From: Collinsella aerofaciens
GTDB taxonomy: Bacteria > Actinomycetota > Coriobacteriia > Coriobacteriales > Coriobacteriaceae
Direction: 5' to 3'
Assembly (NCBI RefSeq): GCF_009876115.1
Contig: NZ_WWSY01000003.1
Location: forward strand, 102,927 to 166,926
Length of the DNA: 64,000 bases
The position numbers and the translations under genes are program-made. Shown one piece after another: positions 24,472 to 33,603 of this stretch (position 1 is the first letter of the stretch; the number at the start of each line of letters is the position of its first letter). The notes under the pieces are model-generated. The model was not told the origin of the DNA and made no database searches. It was given only the letters and a program-made list of their open reading frames with translations.

Positions 24472-24603
24472 GGGCCCGTGCTGGACTTAGTTTTCAGAAC
24501 ATTCCGCAGACCAGGAAACCCCCTTATCCGCAGCTCCGAAGGAGCAGGATAAGGGGGTTTCCATGGTCGAGGACGTTCTGAAAACTAAGTCCAGCACGGG
24601 CCC
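24472..24603. repeat. Nested palindrome C
   Basis: Outer arms 24472-24500 and 24575-24603 are a perfect 29 bp, inner arms 24514-24529 and 24547-24562 a perfect 16 bp, and the apex has GCTCC/GGAGC. It ends 16 bases past the oppF stop. It may stop oppF transcription, but it has no T tract. Confidence 0.85.
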
Positions 24604-24619
24604 GGACGATAACAACCGG

Positions 24620-25648
24620 CTACAGGTCGATGTGCGATTCCTTGATCGGGAACGGCTCCGCGAAGTGGCACGCGCAGCAGTGACCCGGGGCAACTTCCTT
24701 AAACTCGGGAAGCTTCTCGGAGCAGATGCCCTGCGCGATCGGGCAGCGCGTGTGGAAACGGCAGCCGGTCGGCGGATCCAGCGGCGACGGCGGATCGCCA
24801 GCGAGAATGATGCGCTTGCGGGTCTTCTGGATATCAGGATCGGGCACCGGCACGGCAGACAGCAGCGACTGCGTGTACGGGTGGTGCGGCTCGCTATAGA
24901 GCGTCTTCCAGTCCGAGACCTCGACCATCTTGCCCAGGTACATAACGGCAACGCGATCGGATATGTGCTGCACGACGGACAGGTCGTGGGCGATAAACAG
25001 ATATGCGGTACCAAACTTGTCCTGGAGTTCCTTGAGCAGGTTCAGGACCTGAGCCTGAATGGAAACATCCAGAGCGGAAACGGGCTCGTCGCAGATGATC
25101 AGCTTGGGCTTCAGGGCGAACGCGCGGGCGATGCCGACACGCTGACGCTGACCGCCCGAGAACTCATGCGGATAGCGGTTGATGTGCTCGGGGTTCAGGC
25201 CGACGACGTCCAGCAGCTCGCGGACGCGCTCAATGCGCTCCTCCTTGGTACCCACGCCATGAATGGTCATGGGCTCGGAGACGATCTCGCCGATGGTCAT
25301 ACGAGGGTTGAGCGAAGCATAGGGGTCCTGGAAGATGAACTGCATCTCGCGACGCATGTCCTTGATCTCATGTTTGCTCATCTCGGCAACGTCTTTACCC
25401 TGGAAGAACACTTTGCCTGCCGTCGGCTTGGTCAGGCGCATGATGGTGCGGCCCGTGGTGGACTTACCGCAACCAGACTCGCCGACCAGGCCAAAGGTCT
25501 CGCCCGGATAAATCTCGAACGAAATGTCATTCACAGCAGAGACGACACGCTTGGAGAAGCGCTTGGCGAACATGCCGGACTCAGCGGGAAACTCCTTAGA
25601 GAGGTGCTCGACCTTCAGCAGCGGAGTACGCTCGTTGGTATCTGCCAT
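24620..25648 (-). CDS. oppF: Oligopeptide ABC transporter ATP-binding protein OppF
   Basis: 342 aa ATPase. Walker A GLVGESGCGKSTTGR, signature SGGQRQRVGIARA, Walker B LIICDEPVSALD, H-loop AHDLS; the C-terminal oligopeptide domain with its cysteines is complete (GCRFHTRCPIAQGIC). Its ATG overlaps the oppD stop (TAATG). Last gene of oppABCDF. Confidence 0.93.
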   Translation of the reverse strand: MADTNERTPLLKVEHLSKEFPAESGMFAKRFSKRVVSAVNDISFEIYPGETFGLVGESGCGKSTTGRTIMRLTKPTAGKVFFQGKDVAEMSKHEIKDMRREMQFIFQDPYASLNPRMTIGEIVSEPMTIHGVGTKEERIERVRELLDVVGLNPEHINRYPHEFSGGQRQRVGIARAFALKPKLIICDEPVSALDVSIQAQVLNLLKELQDKFGTAYLFIAHDLSVVQHISDRVAVMYLGKMVEVSDWKTLYSEPHHPYTQSLLSAVPVPDPDIQKTRKRIILAGDPPSPLDPPTGCRFHTRCPIAQGICSEKLPEFKEVAPGHCCACHFAEPFPIKESHIDL

Positions 25649-26739
25649 TACGCCTCGCCTCCCTTCTTGGAATCCTTACGCGTACGGGACGTCTCAGGAG
25701 CGTTCTTGAGGAACTCGGGGTCACCGGAGTAGTGGCACGCAGAGTAGTGACCAGACTCGGTGACAACGCGCTCGGGGCGCTGCTTGCGGCACTTGTCCGT
25801 CGCATAGGGGCAACGAGGAGAGAAGACGCAGCCCTCAGGCAGGTTCATGAGCGAAGGCGGGTTGCCGTGAATCGGCGTCAGCGGCTTCTTCTCTTCGATG
25901 GCCTGCTCCGGGATGGAGCGGATAAGACCCCAGGTGTAGGGATGGCGGCTCTCGTAGAAGATTTCCTCAGCAGTACCGAACTCGACGGGACGGCCGGCGT
26001 ACATAACCATGATCTTATCGGCCATATCGGCGACGACGCCCAGGTCATGGGTGATCATGATGATGGCGTTGCCGTTCTTCTCCTGCATCTCCTGCATGAG
26101 CTCGATAATCTGAGCCTGAATGGTAACGTCCAGAGCAGTCGTGGGCTCGTCGGCAATCAGAATATCGGGGTCGCAGGCAAGAGCCATAGCGATCATGACG
26201 CGCTGACGCATGCCGCCCGAGAACTGGTGCGGATACTCATTGACACGCTTCTCGGGCTCGGGGATACCAACGAGGTCCAAAAGCTCGGTAGCGCGCTTGA
26301 GTGCCTCCTGCTTGGAGTAGCCACGGTGCAGACGGAGGCCCTCGCCCACCTGCTTGCCGATCTTATAGACCGGGTTCAAGGAGGTCATAGGATCCTGGAA
26401 AATCATCGCGATGTCGTTACCGCGAATGTGCTGCATCTCTTCCTCGGTCATCTCGAGGATAGAACGACCGCGATAGCGAACGTCGCCGCCCTCAATCTTT
26501 CCCGGAGGCATCGAGATAAGACCCATGATGGTCATGGCGGTCACGGACTTACCGGAACCAGACTCACCAACGACACCCAGGGTCTCGCCGCGATCGAGCG
26601 TGTAGGAGACACCATCGACGGCGCGAACGACGCCATCCTCGGTGTGGAAATACATCTTAAGGTCATCGACCTCGAGCAGATGCTGGCCCTCGGGAACCGG
26701 CTGGTCCTTCAGGTCCACATAGTTCTTGTTCTTCTTCAT
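25648..26739 (-). CDS. oppD: Oligopeptide ABC transporter ATP-binding protein OppD
   Basis: 363 aa ATPase partner of OppF. Walker A GVVGESGSGKSVTAM, signature SGGMRQRVMIAMA, Walker B ILIADEPTTALD; C-terminal cysteine motif GCVFSPRCPYATDKC. It begins two bases after the oppC stop and overlaps oppF by one base. Confidence 0.93.
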   Translation of the reverse strand: MKKNKNYVDLKDQPVPEGQHLLEVDDLKMYFHTEDGVVRAVDGVSYTLDRGETLGVVGESGSGKSVTAMTIMGLISMPPGKIEGGDVRYRGRSILEMTEEEMQHIRGNDIAMIFQDPMTSLNPVYKIGKQVGEGLRLHRGYSKQEALKRATELLDLVGIPEPEKRVNEYPHQFSGGMRQRVMIAMALACDPDILIADEPTTALDVTIQAQIIELMQEMQEKNGNAIIMITHDLGVVADMADKIMVMYAGRPVEFGTAEEIFYESRHPYTWGLIRSIPEQAIEEKKPLTPIHGNPPSLMNLPEGCVFSPRCPYATDKCRKQRPERVVTESGHYSACHYSGDPEFLKNAPETSRTRKDSKKGGEA

Positions 26740-26741
26740 CC

Positions 26742-27677
26742 TTATGCGTCCTTCATCTTGACGTCGAGGGCGTCGCGCAGACCGTCACCCAACAGGGTGA
26801 AGGCGAGCACCGTCGAGAGAATTGCCAGACCGGGCATGATCATCATCCAGGGAGCAGTCAGAAGATACTGCTGACCGTCCTGAATCATGGAGCCCCACGA
26901 AGGCGTAGGCGGAATAACGCCCATGCCGAGGAAGGACAGAGCGGACTCGGTCAGAATGGCGCCACCGATGTTCATGGTCGCGTAGACCACGATGGAGGCG
27001 ACGGAGTTCGGGAAGATGTGACGCACGACAATACGAGCATCAGATGCACCCATCGCGCGCGCAGCGTCAACATAGTCGTTTTCCTTGACCGTCAAGATTG
27101 CAGAGCGGAAGACGCGCGCAATCGAAGGCCAACCGAGAATACCGATGGCGATAAAGACGTTCTGAAGACCACGGCCGATAACGGCGATCATGGCGACAAC
27201 GAACAGCACGTACGGGAACGCCAGGAAGATATCCGCACAGCGCATGATGATCGTATCCCAGATGCCGCCATAGAAACCGGCCAGAGCGCCCATGACCAGA
27301 CCGATCAGCGTGGAGATGGCGGTGGCCATAATGCCGACGGACAGCGAAACGCGTGCGCCGTAGATAACGCGGACGAGAATGTCACGGCCAAGGGCGTCGG
27401 TGCCAAACGGGTGCTCTGCACACGGAGCCAGCAGCGACGTCTCGGCCATGGTGGTCGAGTCGGAAGCCGTCGGCGAACCGAGCCAGGGCTTCGCCCACAG
27501 ATCGGCAGTCAGCGCAACCAAAACGACGATGATGATCCAGCAGACACCGATAACGGCGAGCTTGTTCTTACGAAGACGCTTAAAAGCGTCGCCCCACAGC
27601 GTGCGGGACTTGGCGGGAGCAGATGCGGCCTTGGTGGCGGTAGCCTGCTCCTGAGACTGAGAATCAGTTTCCTGCAT
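26742..27677 (-). CDS. oppC: Oligopeptide ABC transporter permease OppC
   Basis: 311 aa inner-membrane permease with the long charged N-terminus of DppC/OppC proteins (about 30 residues rich in Gln and Ala), a first span at about 40-60 and the EAA loop AARAMGASDARIVVRHIFPN. Six membrane spans expected. Confidence 0.92.
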   Translation of the reverse strand: MQETDSQSQEQATATKAASAPAKSRTLWGDAFKRLRKNKLAVIGVCWIIIVVLVALTADLWAKPWLGSPTASDSTTMAETSLLAPCAEHPFGTDALGRDILVRVIYGARVSLSVGIMATAISTLIGLVMGALAGFYGGIWDTIIMRCADIFLAFPYVLFVVAMIAVIGRGLQNVFIAIGILGWPSIARVFRSAILTVKENDYVDAARAMGASDARIVVRHIFPNSVASIVVYATMNIGGAILTESALSFLGMGVIPPTPSWGSMIQDGQQYLLTAPWMMIMPGLAILSTVLAFTLLGDGLRDALDVKMKDA

Positions 27678-27691
27678 GAGACGTACCTCCC

Positions 27692-28729
27692 TTAGGCCTT
27701 ATCCGACGGACCGCCAAGGCGGATGCGCGGGTCGAGGAATGCATAGCTAATGTCGACGAGCAGGTTGATCACCATGACGACGACGACAATGAGCGTAACG
27801 CCGCCCATAACGATGGGCCAGTCACGCATGCTAATGGCGCGATAGACCTCATAGCCGATACCGGGCCAGTTAAAGACCGTCTCGGTCAGGATGGCGCCCG
27901 AAAGCATGCCACCAAAGTCGACACCAATATAGGTAACGACGGGGATGAGTGCATTCTTAAGCGCATGCTTGATGATGATCGCGCGATTGGAGAGACCCTT
28001 GGCCTTTGCCGTACGGATGTAATCCTGGTTCATGACGTCAAGCAGCTGCGAGCGCATAATGCGGGCGGCATAAGCGGTCGATACCGAAGCCAGCGTAATG
28101 GTCGGAAGCACATAGTGCATCCAATCCTGATACTGAGAGCTGGAACCGCCGGCACCCGAGATCGGCATGGAGAATGCACCGCCGGTGGCGTCCTTGAGAA
28201 TGACGCCAAAGAACAGCTGCAGCAACATACCGAGCCAGAAGGCCGGGACGGCAACGAGAATCGACGTGGTGAGCGTTACCAAAATATCCCAGAAGGAATA
28301 ACGCTTAACCGCCGAAATGATACCCGCACCGATGCCCATGATTGCCTCGAGCACGATGGCGCACGCGGCAAGTTTGACCGTATACGGATACTTCTGGGCA
28401 AAGATTTCCGTAACCGGCAGCTTGCGCTGGTACGAATTGCCCAGATCGCCATGAAGCAGACCGTTCATGTAATACAAGTAACGGTCCACGAGCGACGTTT
28501 GAACGGGGTCGCCGTTCTCGTCAAGGATCGCATTGCCGTCCTCGTCCGTCTGGACCAGGTGATAGCGAACGCGAAGCTGAAGCTCCACCTCGGGGGACAG
28601 AGCCTTGTCTCCACCGATCAGCTTGATCGGATCTCCCGGCACGATATTCTGGAGGGCGAACAGAATCAGCGTAACGCCCAAAAACACCGGGATGAACTGA
28701 AGCACACGTTTAACGATGTACTTACCCAT
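27692..28729 (-). CDS. oppB: Oligopeptide ABC transporter permease OppB
   Basis: 345 aa permease starting MGKYIVKRVLQFIPVFLGVT with the first span at 10-30, a periplasmic loop longer than usual (about 45-100), and the EAA motif RTAKAKGLSNRAIIIKHALKN. GGGGAG lies before the ATG. Pairs with OppC to form the channel. Confidence 0.92.
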   Translation of the reverse strand: MGKYIVKRVLQFIPVFLGVTLILFALQNIVPGDPIKLIGGDKALSPEVELQLRVRYHLVQTDEDGNAILDENGDPVQTSLVDRYLYYMNGLLHGDLGNSYQRKLPVTEIFAQKYPYTVKLAACAIVLEAIMGIGAGIISAVKRYSFWDILVTLTTSILVAVPAFWLGMLLQLFFGVILKDATGGAFSMPISGAGGSSSQYQDWMHYVLPTITLASVSTAYAARIMRSQLLDVMNQDYIRTAKAKGLSNRAIIIKHALKNALIPVVTYIGVDFGGMLSGAILTETVFNWPGIGYEVYRAISMRDWPIVMGGVTLIVVVVMVINLLVDISYAFLDPRIRLGGPSDKA

Positions 28730-28760
28730 ACCACTCCCCTATCTAGGGATTAACCTAAAT

Positions 28761-28788
28761 GGGATGCCGATCGCCAGACCGGCATCCC
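28761..28788 (-). promoter_or_regulatory. Hairpin between oppA and oppB
   Basis: Perfect 9-bp stem GGGATGCCG/CGGCATCCC in the 156-base oppA-oppB gap, no T tract. Such hairpins commonly protect the oppA message and lower expression of the following genes. Confidence 0.5.
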
Positions 28789-28885
28789 AAAATTACCATC
28801 AGCCAGTTTACCCCAGGTTAGGGAGAACTGTATGTTTCCCATGAGGTCTACGTAAATACTTGACCCTCACGGAAGCTGCAAACTC

Positions 28886-30562
28886 TTAGGCGAGCTCAGC
28901 GGTACCCAGCTCGGCGTGTTTCTGCGGATCGACATAGAGGTGCTTGATGCGATCGGAGCCGGCGATGGTGTGCGTGTAGAACATCACCGGGATGACCGGG
29001 CAGTCGGCAGCGACCATTGCGTCGGCCTCCTGCATCTTAGCGACGCGCTCTTCGTCGTCAACCGTGGTGCGAGCCTCGTCGACCTTGGCGTCGAACTCAG
29101 GGTTGTTGTAACCAGAGCGGTTGTCGCCACCGAGGGAGTCGGAGTGGAACAGCGGATACAGGAAGTTGTCCATGATCGGGTAGTCGGCAATCCAGCCCAG
29201 ACGACCGAACTGATAGTTGAAGTTCTGGTACTGCTCGAGCAGCGCAGACCACTCAGGGGTATCGGAGACGGCGGTAACGCCGACCTTGGCGAGGTCGCCG
29301 ATGATGGACTCCATGATCTCCTTGTGGCCACCGTCCTGGTTGTAGGAAAGGGTCACGCTAATGCCACGGTCGCCGTTGGCACCGGCAGGAGCAACCTTGT
29401 CGAGGTACTCGTTAGCCTTGTCGACGTCGTAGGCGCAGAACTCCCATGCGCCCTCCTTGTAGCCATCGATGCCCGGAGGAACAATGCCGTCGGCGGGGGT
29501 ACGGGTACCCTTGAAGATGGTCTTGCAGATGGCCTCGCGGTTAATGGCCAGGGAGATACCCCTGCGCAGGTCGGCGTTGTTGAACGGCTCGGCCGTGGTG
29601 TTGCAGGTCAGGTAGTAGGTGGAAGGCTCGGCGCCGAGCAGCATGCGCTCGCCGTCGCCCATGGTGTAGCCGTCCTTGGACACGCCGCGATCCTTCTTGG
29701 CAGCGTCGATCTGAGCAACGGGAACGTCGCAGATATCGAGGTTACCGGCCTGGAACTCCTTGTAGGCGGTCTCCATGTCCTTGATGACCTGGAAGTGGAT
29801 GCCATCGATCTTGGCCTTGTCGCCATAGTAATCGTCGAACTTCTTGAGGTTGATCTCCTGACCATCCTCCCACTTGCCGTCCATCATGAACGGGCCGTTA
29901 CCGATCGGGGCAAGGTAGAAGCTCTTGACATCGGACTCGGCGCACTCGGGAACCGGGGACAGAGCCGGGTGAGAGGCGACGAAGGGGAAGTCGGCGTAAG
30001 CGGAAGACAGCTTAACGACGAGGGTCTCATCGTCGGGGCAAGTAACACCGCTGAGCTCGGTAGCGTTACCGGCAAGTAGATCGTCATAGCCCTCGACCAT
30101 GGAAAGGTGATAGGAGACCTCGGAAGGACCGTACTCGGTAGCGATGGCCGACTTGGTGTTGACCAGACGCTCCCAAGCGAGCTTGAAGGACTTGGAGGTA
30201 ACGTCGTCACCGTTGTGGAACTTGGCCTTCTTGATCTTGAAGGTGAACTCGGTGGCGTCGTCGTTGGCCTCGAAGGACTCGCAAGCCAGCGGGACGATCT
30301 TGCCCTTCTCGGCGTCGTAAGAGGTCAGAGCATCGAACAGCTGGTACTCGACCTGAGTGCCCTGATCCTCCTGGACGTTGTAGGGGTCGATGCAGACCGG
30401 GTTGTTAATGTAGAAGTTCAGCGTCGAACCGGACTCAGAACCGGAAGCGTCGCCGCCCTTCTTGCCGCATGCGGCAAGAAAAGCCATGGAGCTCGCAGCA
30501 AGGGTACCGCCGACAAAGGCGCGACGACCCATAACGGGCTGGTGGAACATAGAATCAGCCAT
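28886..30562 (-). CDS. oppA: Oligopeptide-binding lipoprotein OppA
   Basis: 558 aa extracytoplasmic binding protein of family 5. The signal has a twin-arginine-like GRRAFVGG followed by lipobox AFLAAC with Cys32 as the lipid anchor. Conserved body motifs include TFKIKKAKFHNGDDVTSKSF and LRRGISLAINREAI. AAGGAGG stands before the ATG. First gene of the opp operon. Would capture peptides for import and feed peptidases such as the M19 dipeptidase. Confidence 0.92.
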   Translation of the reverse strand: MADSMFHQPVMGRRAFVGGTLAASSMAFLAACGKKGGDASGSESGSTLNFYINNPVCIDPYNVQEDQGTQVEYQLFDALTSYDAEKGKIVPLACESFEANDDATEFTFKIKKAKFHNGDDVTSKSFKLAWERLVNTKSAIATEYGPSEVSYHLSMVEGYDDLLAGNATELSGVTCPDDETLVVKLSSAYADFPFVASHPALSPVPECAESDVKSFYLAPIGNGPFMMDGKWEDGQEINLKKFDDYYGDKAKIDGIHFQVIKDMETAYKEFQAGNLDICDVPVAQIDAAKKDRGVSKDGYTMGDGERMLLGAEPSTYYLTCNTTAEPFNNADLRRGISLAINREAICKTIFKGTRTPADGIVPPGIDGYKEGAWEFCAYDVDKANEYLDKVAPAGANGDRGISVTLSYNQDGGHKEIMESIIGDLAKVGVTAVSDTPEWSALLEQYQNFNYQFGRLGWIADYPIMDNFLYPLFHSDSLGGDNRSGYNNPEFDAKVDEARTTVDDEERVAKMQEADAMVAADCPVIPVMFYTHTIAGSDRIKHLYVDPQKHAELGTAELA

Positions 30563-30803
30563 GCCATCCTCCTTATGAGATAGGACAAAGAAATGTTCAG
30601 TCGGACATATGTCGAGACAATCCGATCCGAACCATCAAAACGCCGCCCGCTGCTATGGCTGGTTATGCACAACAGACCAACGTTTTGCAATACAGTAGCG
30701 CATTTTATGCACGATTTGGGGCTAATTCCGGTTAACGGTCGAGAATTTCTTTAGTTGGGCGAAGTATGTGGGGATATTTTGACTCTGTTACAAGTCTGTA
30801 AAC

Positions 30804-30833
30804 AAAAAGGGCCCCGCACATGCGGGACCCTTT
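30804..30833 (-). terminator. Terminator of secG
   Basis: Stem GGGTCCCGCA/TGCGGGGCCC with TTTTTG on the minus strand, 23 bases after the secG stop. Confidence 0.85.
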
Positions 30834-30855
30834 ACAAACGTATAAACGCCGATGC

Positions 30856-31110
30856 TTAGTAGCCGACGATGCCCTGCGGGAAGAAGAACATGCACAGGAC
30901 GACACACACGGCAAAAACGACGGCCATAATTACCGTCAGGCGATCGAGGTTCTGCTCCATGACGCCCGTGGCGGAGCTGGAGTTATACAGCGAGCTAGCG
31001 ATCATATCCGAAACGCCGGTGCCCTTACCGGAATGCATCAGGACGAGAATCGTCAGCGCCACGGCAGAGACAGCCCAAACGACAAACAGAAGAATCTGGA
31101 ACGGACCCAT
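30856..31110 (-). CDS. secG: Preprotein translocase subunit SecG
   Basis: 84 aa, two hydrophobic spans (about 4-24 and 58-78) joined by the conserved loop LMHSGKGTGVSDMIA. Accessory subunit of SecYEG in the membrane. AAGGAG lies before the ATG. It ends the glycolytic gene block, a common linkage of secG with tpiA and pgk. Confidence 0.92.
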   Translation of the reverse strand: MGPFQILLFVVWAVSAVALTILVLMHSGKGTGVSDMIASSLYNSSSATGVMEQNLDRLTVIMAVVFAVCVVLCMFFFPQGIVGY

Positions 31111-31214
31111 AGATAAGCTCCTTAATAGAACAATTCAAACTCCAGTACTGTACCACAACCCCCAACACTCCCCCACCTGCCATTTATGGACGGGGTAGAA
31201 ATGGCAGAAATACC

Positions 31215-31249
31215 AAAAAAGGGGGTCGTCCAGTTGTGGACAACCCCCC
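31215..31249 (-). terminator. Terminator of gpmI
   Basis: Stem GGGGGTTGTCC / GGACGACCCCC then TTTTTT on the minus strand, so secG may need read-through or its own promoter. Confidence 0.85.
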
Positions 31250-31276
31250 TACTAGAAAACGATATTTGTTTTCCTA

Positions 31277-32830
31277 TTAGGCCTCGGTGGCGAGCACGCG
31301 ACCCGTCATCTCGGCGGAAGGCTCAATACCAGCCATGGTGAGCATGGTCGGAGCGATATCGGAAAGACGGCCGTCCTCGATACCGGTGAGCTTGACCTTC
31401 TCATCAACGATGATGAACGGCACGCGGTTGGTGGTGTGAGCCGTAAACGGATGCTTGGAACCGTCGGAAGCAACGTCAAACATGTGATCGGCGTTGCCAT
31501 GGTCGGCGGTAATCAGCGCAAAGCCGCCCTTGGCGAGAATCGCCGGGACAACCTTGGACAGGGCATCGTCAACAGCCTCGACGGCCTTAACGGCGGCGTC
31601 GAAGACACCGGTGTGACCAACCATGTCGCAGTTCGCGAAGTTCACGATGTAGAAATCAGCGCGATCCTCGTTGATTGCGGCGACGAGCTTCTCGGTAACC
31701 TCGGGAGCGCTCATCTCAGGCTGCAGATCGTAGGTAGCGACCTTGGGGGAAGCGACGAGCACGCGCTCCTCGCCCTCCTTGGGCTCCTCGATGCCGCCGT
31801 TGAGGAAGAACGTCACGTGAGCGTACTTCTCGGTCTCGGCGGTGTGCAGCTGCTTCAGGCCATTGGCGGCGATAACGTCGGCCAGGACGTTCTCGGGGAA
31901 CGTCTTGGGGAAGGCGACTTCGACGTCAAACGTCGGGTCGTACTCGGTCATCGTCACAAAGTGCGAGAGCTTGATTTGCTCGCGCTCAAAGCCGTCGAAC
32001 TCCTTGTCCGTGAACACGCGGGTCATCTGACGAGCGCGGTCGGGACGGAAGTTGAAGAAGATGGCCGCGTCGCCCTCGTGGATGCCCTCGTTGTGGGCAG
32101 CGAAGGGCTCGACGAACTCGTCGCCGCGCGGATCCTTCTCGTAGTAGGCCTTGATACCGGCAACGGGATCGGTATCGGCATCGGACGCGTTGACCATGAC
32201 ATCGTAGGCGCGCTGGATGCGCTCCCAACGGTTGTCGCGGTCCATGGCCCAATAGCGGCCCGAAACGGTGGCAACGCGAGCGTCGCAACCGGTCTCCTCG
32301 GAGATCTTAGCCAGGAAGGCGCAAAACTCACTCATGTAGCCGGCACCGGACTGCGGGTCGACGTCGCGGCCATCCATAAAGGCGTGGACGCGAACGGTCT
32401 TGACGCCATGCTGGGCAGCCATCTTGACCAGAGCCTCGACGTGGTTCATGTGAGAATGAACACCGCCAGGGCTCATAAGGCCCATGAGGTGAAGAGTCTT
32501 GCCTTCGGCCTTGACATCGTCCATAGCCTTGACGAAGACCTCGTTCTTGGCGATGGAGCCGTCCTTGATGGCATTGTTGATGCGCGAAAGCTCCTGGAAC
32601 ACGATGCGGCCGGCACCGATGTTGAGGTGACCCACCTCGGAGTTACCCATCTGGCCATCGGGAAGGCCCACGTCCTCGCCCGAAGCGCCGAGCGTGGTGT
32701 GGGGGTACTGAGCGTACAGGCTATCAAGGAAGGGCGTCTTAGCAGCGGCGACGGCGTTCTCGCCATCGGCCGGAGCAAGGCCGCAACCATCCATGATGAT
32801 CAGGAGTGCAGGAAGATGACGCTGTGCCAT
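31277..32830 (-). CDS. gpmI: 2,3-bisphosphoglycerate-independent phosphoglycerate mutase
   Basis: 517 aa manganese enzyme interconverting 3- and 2-phosphoglycerate. The phosphorylated serine is Ser64 in MGNSEVGHLNIGAGR; metal-binding motifs IIMDGCGL and TADHGNADHM are present. Starts five bases after the tpiA stop. Confidence 0.95.
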   Translation of the reverse strand: MAQRHLPALLIIMDGCGLAPADGENAVAAAKTPFLDSLYAQYPHTTLGASGEDVGLPDGQMGNSEVGHLNIGAGRIVFQELSRINNAIKDGSIAKNEVFVKAMDDVKAEGKTLHLMGLMSPGGVHSHMNHVEALVKMAAQHGVKTVRVHAFMDGRDVDPQSGAGYMSEFCAFLAKISEETGCDARVATVSGRYWAMDRDNRWERIQRAYDVMVNASDADTDPVAGIKAYYEKDPRGDEFVEPFAAHNEGIHEGDAAIFFNFRPDRARQMTRVFTDKEFDGFEREQIKLSHFVTMTEYDPTFDVEVAFPKTFPENVLADVIAANGLKQLHTAETEKYAHVTFFLNGGIEEPKEGEERVLVASPKVATYDLQPEMSAPEVTEKLVAAINEDRADFYIVNFANCDMVGHTGVFDAAVKAVEAVDDALSKVVPAILAKGGFALITADHGNADHMFDVASDGSKHPFTAHTTNRVPFIIVDEKVKLTGIEDGRLSDIAPTMLTMAGIEPSAEMTGRVLATEA

Positions 32831-32835
32831 ATGTC

Positions 32836-33603
32836 CTACTCGCCTGCCTTGACGACCATAGAGGCGAAGTCGGCAGCCTTGAGCGAAGCGCCGCCCACGA
32901 GGGCGCCGTCAACGTCGGGCTTAGCGACGAGCTCGGCAATGTTGCCGGGCTTAGCGGAACCACCGTAAAGGACACGAATGCCGTCGGCGAGCTCCTCGCC
33001 AAACATCTCCTTGAGGGTCTCACGGATAGCGCCGCAGACCTCCTGAGCGTCCTCGGCGGTAGCGGTCTTGCCGGTGCCGATGGCCCAGATGGGCTCGTAG
33101 GCGACGACGACCTGCTTGGGGCAGGTGATCTCAAGACCAGCAAGGCCAGCCTTGACCTGGTTCACGACGTGCTCGACATAGGTGCCAGCCTCGCGGACCT
33201 CGAGGGACTCGCCGCAGCAGAAGACAGGAACAAGACCGGCGGCAACGAGAGCCTTGGCCTTCTTGTTCTGATCCTCGTCGGTCTCGTGGAAGTAGTCGCG
33301 ACGCTCGGAGTGGCCGATGATGCAGTAGGTGCAGCCAGCAGACTTGAGCATGTCGCAAGAGGACTCACCGGTGAAGGCACCCTTGGCCTCCCAGTACACG
33401 TTCTGTGCACCGAGGGCGATGGGGGCAGCCTGAATACGGTCATGAACCGTGGTGATGTCGATGGTCGGAGGGCAGACGAGCACCTCGACGCCAGCCGGAA
33501 CCTCGGGCAGAGCCTGAGCCAGCTCGTCGGCGAGCTTGGCGGCCTCGGCGACGTCGTTGTTCATCTTCCAGTTACCAGCGATAAGAAGGGTGCGATTAGG
33601 CAT
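32836..33603 (-). CDS. tpiA: Triosephosphate isomerase
   Basis: 255 aa. Catalytic residues Lys13 (GNWKMN), His in IIGHSERR and Glu in VAYEPIWAIGTG. Its first eight bases (ATGCCTAA) overlap the last codons of pgk, and GGAGG lies inside pgk, so translation is coupled. Confidence 0.95.
   Translation of the reverse strand: MPNRTLLIAGNWKMNNDVAEAAKLADELAQALPEVPAGVEVLVCPPTIDITTVHDRIQAAPIALGAQNVYWEAKGAFTGESSCDMLKSAGCTYCIIGHSERRDYFHETDEDQNKKAKALVAAGLVPVFCCGESLEVREAGTYVEHVVNQVKAGLAGLEITCPKQVVVAYEPIWAIGTGKTATAEDAQEVCGAIRETLKEMFGEELADGIRVLYGGSAKPGNIAELVAKPDVDGALVGGASLKAADFASMVVKAGE

Noticed and set aside
24172..24603. CRISPR array
   Set aside because: The repeats are inverted arms of unrelated sequence, not regularly spaced direct repeats, and no cas genes are present.
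24620..30562. Nickel or dipeptide rather than oligopeptide transporter
   Set aside because: The family cannot be separated with certainty by eye, but gene order, full-length cysteine motifs in both ATPases and the family 5 binding protein fit an Opp system best.
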